A stretch of DNA of 64,000 nt from Entamoeba invadens IP1 (taxonomy: Eukaryota; Evosea; Mastigamoebida; Endamoebidae), in NCBI RefSeq assembly GCF_000330505.1, contig NW_004191777.1:845895-909894 (forward strand). Reading direction: 5' to 3'. Below, piece after piece: positions 60,516 through 64,000 of this stretch (its first letter is position 1; each line of letters starts with the position of its first letter). The notes beneath the pieces were generated by a model. That model was not told the DNA's origin, did not search any database, and saw only the letters and a list, made by a program, of their open reading frames with translations. Made by a program: the position numbers and the translations under genes.

Positions 60516-61442
60516 ATGAGCGCAATCACATCAACCAAAACTGTTTTCACATGCGTTTGCGGAAACATCTCTGTTATAACGAAAAAAATCTGTGAAGAGT
60601 CTGATTTGAAATATCAGGAACAAAGTGAATGGAAAATGCCCATTTGTTCACAACAAGCACTTGTAACAGTGAAGTACCCAGAACTTCAGAAAGACACTTC
60701 TCTAACACAGAATGTCTCTATGTTGAGTTGCACTCTTTGTGGAACAGAGGTTTGCCAACACACTCATTTCAAAATGTTCAAAGAAGCATCAGTGAAGGTC
60801 AATCCTCTTTTAAGAAATGTCGATAGTCTTCGTAAGAACATGATTTACTCGGAGACGTTTGGCGTTTGGATTGAGATCAGTGACACGGAGAACTCCGACT
60901 ACAAAATGAATGCAGTCGACAAAGAAATTTTGAGAAAAGAAAAAGAGACGATCGAAGAGCTCTTTGAGGAGAAGGAAAGGAAGGTGAGAGAGTTTGTGAT
61001 GCAACAAGAAGACTTGTTTGAAGAACAACGACGCGAAATCAAGAATCAATTTTTGATGTTGAAGAAACAATGCGCGGTGAAGAGCGAAGTCCACTCCGCG
61101 TCATGTCCGTCATCTCCACTCCCACAGAATAATATACCCGGACAATGTCATCACTGTTCTTCTTCGCATCAATGGAGTGGACGTAATGATGTCTTTCTCT
61201 TTGATGAAGAAGAAGAAGAGAATTGTGAAGGAATGTCCTATGTAGAGCAAGAGAAGGCAGACAACAGAGTCTTCAAACATCTCAATTTTGTAGCCAACTC
61301 GGTCCCGACTAAAAACGATCAAGTCGAGGACGAGTATTACTTCCCAGCAACTTTTAAGGACTTTGCCTTCGAAAAGACTAAAAATGAATCGGCTGAAAGA
61401 TTCTCATTTGCGGCAAACACACTAAAAAGGACGCTGATTTAG
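60516..61442 (+). CDS. Hypothetical protein with N-terminal Cys/His zinc-type region (308 aa)
   Basis: Residues about 12-85 contain C-V-C-G, then C-T-L-C-G and C-Q-H-T-H, spaced as in a zinc-binding domain. A helical, coiled-coil-like region follows (about 130-195: R-K-E-K-E-T-I-E-E-L, E-E-Q-R-R-E-I-K). The middle has a second Cys/His cluster (C-H-H-C-S-S-S-H, about 212-220) and an acidic run (E-E-E-E-E). The C-terminus ends K-R-T-L-I. There is no signal peptide. I do not recognise the family. Codon use is like the neighbours and the frame is continuous, so it is a real gene. Confidence 0.7.
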   Translation: MSAITSTKTVFTCVCGNISVITKKICEESDLKYQEQSEWKMPICSQQALVTVKYPELQKDTSLTQNVSMLSCTLCGTEVCQHTHFKMFKEASVKVNPLLRNVDSLRKNMIYSETFGVWIEISDTENSDYKMNAVDKEILRKEKETIEELFEEKERKVREFVMQQEDLFEEQRREIKNQFLMLKKQCAVKSEVHSASCPSSPLPQNNIPGQCHHCSSSHQWSGRNDVFLFDEEEEENCEGMSYVEQEKADNRVFKHLNFVANSVPTKNDQVEDEYYFPATFKDFAFEKTKNESAERFSFAANTLKRTLI

Positions 61443-61738
61443 TGTTTCATATTGCAGATATTGGGACGGATTCGTCAAGAATATGGGAAATCGACTGCAA
61501 TTGGTTGGGTCTTCACTGACACACCAAAATTGTGACAGGAAAGAGTCTATTAATTCAGTCTTCCTTCAATTAATTCAATTGGTCTTCATACTATATATAT
61601 AGTTTATTTATACTAAAAACAAACCTTTCTTTTTTGTGCTAAAAAAGTGAAACTGTAAAACATTTTTCTAAAAATGTTATTAAAGAAAGTCTTAAAACTT
61701 CAATAGCCGCGAACTTGAAAAAAAGGGAGGCTTTAGAC

Positions 61739-62971
61739 ATGAGTATGACGTTGGGGAAGAAACGTACCCGAGACTACGGGAACAACAATAAGTTGCCACA
61801 AATCAATCCACGAACCCAATGTAACTTGAAAAAGTTGCGATTGGAGAGACTTAAGGACATCTTGTTGATTCAAAGAGACTTCATTGAGAACCAAGAACAA
61901 GTGAAACCCAAAGAAGAGATCGAGAAGGATTCAAGACAGCGAGTGGAGGAGTTAAGAGGAACTCCTTTAGAAATTTCTAAACTCCACGAAATGATAGATG
62001 ACCACCACGCTATTATTAGTAGTGGTAACACAATTCAGTATTATGTACCTGTTCTCTCGATTGTAGACAGAGAACTGTTGGAACCGGGAGTTCAAGTGCT
62101 GACACACAATCACAACAAATCGATTGTCGGTATTCTCCAGAACGATGAAGACCCACACGTCTCTGTCATGAAAGTCGATAAAGCGCCGTTGGAGAGTTAC
62201 GCAGACGTTGGTGGGCTTGAGCAACAAATTCAAGAGATTAAAGAAGCTGTGGAATTGCCATTGAGTCACCCAGAGCTGTATGAGGAGATTGGTATTAAAC
62301 CACCAAAGGGCGTCATTTTGTATGGTCCACCAGGAACAGGAAAAACATTATTGGCCAAAGCTGTTGCCAACGAGACAAGTGCGACGTTCCTTCGAATTGT
62401 CGGATCTGAGCTGATTCAGAAATACTTAGGAGACGGTCCGAAACTTGTGAGAGAGTTGTTCCAAGCTGCTAAAGACAGTGCGCCGTCGATTGTATTCATT
62501 GATGAAATTGATGCTGTTGGTACAAAACGATATGATGCACAGTCGGGTGGAGAGAAGGAAATTCAAAGGACTATGTTGGAGTTGTTGAATCAACTCGATG
62601 GGTTTGATACGCGTGGGGAAGTGAAAGTCATCATAGCAACAAATCGTATTGACTCGTTAGACCCTGCACTTGTAAGACCGGGCAGAATTGATAGAAAAAT
62701 AGAATTTCCGCTTCCCGACATCAAAACGAAGAGAAAAATCTTTGAAATTCACACGTCGAAAATGACACTAGAAGAAGGAGTTGATATGGAGGAGTTTGTC
62801 ATGTCAAAGGATGACTTGTCTGGAGCGGACATTAAAGCCATTTGCACCGAGGCTGGGCTCTTAGCGCTGAGAGAAAGAAGAATGAAAGTCACTCAAGAGG
62901 ACTTCAAAAAGGCAAAGGAGAAGGTGATGTATAGGAAGAAAGAAGGAGTACCTGATGGACTTTACCTCTAA
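61739..62971 (+). CDS. RPT2: 26S proteasome regulatory ATPase Rpt2 (PSMC1)
   Basis: A 410-residue AAA ATPase counted from the ATG at 61739; the upstream frame has no earlier ATG. Rpt2-specific segments include [24 protein letters not shown] and the OB fold. The AAA domain has G-P-P-G-T-G-K-T (about 195), [13 protein letters not shown] and R-P-G-R-I-D-R-K. It ends D-G-L-Y-L, the HbYX gate-opening tail of Rpt2. The start M-S-M-T lacks the N-myristoylation M-G-Q common in Rpt2. An unseen upstream exon could supply it, but no donor is apparent. Length is slightly under the human 440. Confidence 0.95.
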   Translation: MSMTLGKKRTRDYGNNNKLPQINPRTQCNLKKLRLERLKDILLIQRDFIENQEQVKPKEEIEKDSRQRVEELRGTPLEISKLHEMIDDHHAIISSGNTIQYYVPVLSIVDRELLEPGVQVLTHNHNKSIVGILQNDEDPHVSVMKVDKAPLESYADVGGLEQQIQEIKEAVELPLSHPELYEEIGIKPPKGVILYGPPGTGKTLLAKAVANETSATFLRIVGSELIQKYLGDGPKLVRELFQAAKDSAPSIVFIDEIDAVGTKRYDAQSGGEKEIQRTMLELLNQLDGFDTRGEVKVIIATNRIDSLDPALVRPGRIDRKIEFPLPDIKTKRKIFEIHTSKMTLEEGVDMEEFVMSKDDLSGADIKAICTEAGLLALRERRMKVTQEDFKKAKEKVMYRKKEGVPDGLYL

Positions 62972-63104
62972 CACTTTGGTTTTTGATGGTTGTTATTTAA
63001 TAAATGAACTATAAATCAATAGATAGTAGAATAGAGAAATTAGAGAAGAGAATATAGAAAGTGAGAGGAAAGAACTTAAAAATACAAGAGGATAAGACAA
63101 TAAT

Positions 63105-64000
63105 ATGAGAGGAGTAGTAATGGCGATGGTTGTAATAACGTGTGTGGTTGGGATAATCACTCAAACTAATGACAAAGCCGTTATAAAAACAATTCAAAGA
63201 GCAGACAAAGCACTTCAACATGCTCATGTGATGATAAAGGAGCTTGAAGAGAAGAAAGCGATGTGGGACATTCAGAAGGGACAACAGAACAAGACGAATC
63301 AAAAGAAGGACAAAACAATTGAGAAAACAATTGAGAGGAATTATGTGATAGAAAATGTTATTCATGCCACTCCAAAAGTCAAAGATAGTGTTCTTTCTCT
63401 CAAAAAAGAACATAACAATTCTTCTATAAAATTTAACCCAAATGTCTACTTCGATGTCTTCCCTCAAGTCTTTCCTTTCATTTCACAAATTATGGACGTC
63501 ACAAAATTTCGAGAAGGAAAAGACAAGTGCAACTCCACTGCGCCAAAAACAGGGTTTTATATCAACGTCGACATCCCCGAGAATAAAATGATTCGAGTGT
63601 CGACGTGTAATAAGGACACAACAGTCCATACCCAAATCACTATGACGTACCAAGGGGAGTGTGTTAAAACTGTTGAAAGGAAATGCCGAAGATGGCCCGG
63701 AAGTATTGTGGAGTATATTCCGCGTGGAAAGTATGGTATGCGAGCTCGAATTCGAATTGGTGCAAATAAAGTGAAGAAGGGGAAGGTAAGTGTATCAGTG
63801 TTTACGGTACCCGTTACTCAGAAAAACAAGAAGAAACTGATTGAAGGGAAAATCATCAGTAGTCTTGGTAAGAACGGCAGTTTGCTTCAAACAAAAGTCC
63901 GAAAAAGCTACCACCCGAGTGCTGCAAATATCAATGAATTGTCCACATCGGAAAGAAATGAACTTCTTGAGAAAGCGAGTCTGAACATACAAAATCCTTC
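63105..64000 (+). CDS. Secreted protein with one Cys module, 3'-truncated by window edge
   Basis: The frame opens at ATG 63105 and stays open to base 64000 (298 codons and two bases). A signal peptide is seen (M-A-M-V-V-I-T-C-V-V-G-I-I). Residues about 24-75 form a charged helix with repeated K-T-I-E-K-T-I-E. Residues about 138-230 hold a module starting K-C-N-S-T-A-P with G-F-Y-I-N-V, V-S-T-C-N-K-D-T-T, Q-I-T-M-T, E-C and a late K-V-S-V-S-V-F. That order resembles one module of the surface protein at 28583. The last part is Lys/Ser-rich. Its 3' end, and whether it has a membrane anchor, lie outside the window. Confidence 0.75.
   Translation, partial: MRGVVMAMVVITCVVGIITQTNDKAVIKTIQRADKALQHAHVMIKELEEKKAMWDIQKGQQNKTNQKKDKTIEKTIERNYVIENVIHATPKVKDSVLSLKKEHNNSSIKFNPNVYFDVFPQVFPFISQIMDVTKFREGKDKCNSTAPKTGFYINVDIPENKMIRVSTCNKDTTVHTQITMTYQGECVKTVERKCRRWPGSIVEYIPRGKYGMRARIRIGANKVKKGKVSVSVFTVPVTQKNKKKLIEGKIISSLGKNGSLLQTKVRKSYHPSAANINELSTSERNELLEKASLNIQNP

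Noticed and set aside
61482..61560. ATG with M-G-N start that could be a myristoylated first exon for Rpt2
   Set aside because: No GTTTGT donor follows in a workable phase, so it cannot be joined to the Rpt2 frame.
1..64000. tRNA arrays, rRNA, CRISPR arrays and LINE/SINE elements
   Set aside because: Looked for by eye; no cloverleaf with conserved A and B boxes, no rRNA sequence, no regular repeat-spacer array and no reverse-transcriptase motif was seen.

Overview
The window looks like nuclear DNA of an Entamoeba species, most probably E. invadens. The evidence is AT-rich intergenic DNA, compact genes with few short introns, and an intron grammar in which almost every donor reads GTTTGT and most acceptors end in TAG (some CAG, AAG or GAG). 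The content fits: BspA-like leucine-rich-repeat proteins, TLDc-like proteins, and short non-autonomous DNA transposons with TA-type target duplications. The species name is an inference. I saw no rRNA, tRNA, CRISPR array or bacterial-style operon.

Layout. 1-1446 is the 3' part of a BspA-like gene, followed by 1.4 kb of intergenic DNA holding one small transposon nested inside another. 2852-13000 carries two small unknown genes, ABCE1/RLI1, a TLDc-like gene, a methyltransferase, a TBC1D23-like TBC/rhodanese protein, VMA21, an SRm160-type PWI/RS splicing protein and an ADA3-like SAGA subunit. 13442-23904 carries RPAP1, HOP2, an F-box/WD40 protein, VPS25, protein phosphatase 5 and an OCRL-type inositol 5-phosphatase. 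23905-28582 is mostly AT-rich spacer around one possible CudA-like DNA-binding gene. 28583-37024 holds a six-module surface protein, a NAP-like protein, a RasGEF, ribosomal protein eL22 and a DENN/longin-type protein. 37212-38015 is an 804-bp transposon that runs into the end of a Vti1-like SNARE gene. 38539-51891 holds an MFS transporter, an ankyrin-RapGAP, a second BspA-like gene, a second TLDc-like gene and a VPS13-like chorein protein. 52953-64000 holds an unknown Cys/His protein, a third BspA-like gene with an acidic tail, another unknown Cys-rich protein, proteasome ATPase Rpt2, and the 5' part of a secreted protein cut by the window end.

Twelve coding regions only make sense when two or three open stretches are joined across short introns (42-129 bp). 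Exon coordinates are given in each entry. Joining recovers the expected family ends: the VMA21 second membrane segment, the VPS25 ends, the TBC1D23 PH-like end, the RapGAP C-terminus and the RPAP1 C-terminal domain.

Themes. Many genes serve membrane traffic and small-GTPase control (TBC protein, RasGEF, RapGAP, OCRL-type phosphatase, VPS25, SNARE, VPS13-like, VMA21, DENN). The rest are mainly housekeeping (ABCE1, eL22, Rpt2, PP5, RPAP1, splicing, SAGA) or lineage-specific families (BspA, TLDc, Cys-rich surface proteins). The genes are individually promoted and no functional cluster is evident.
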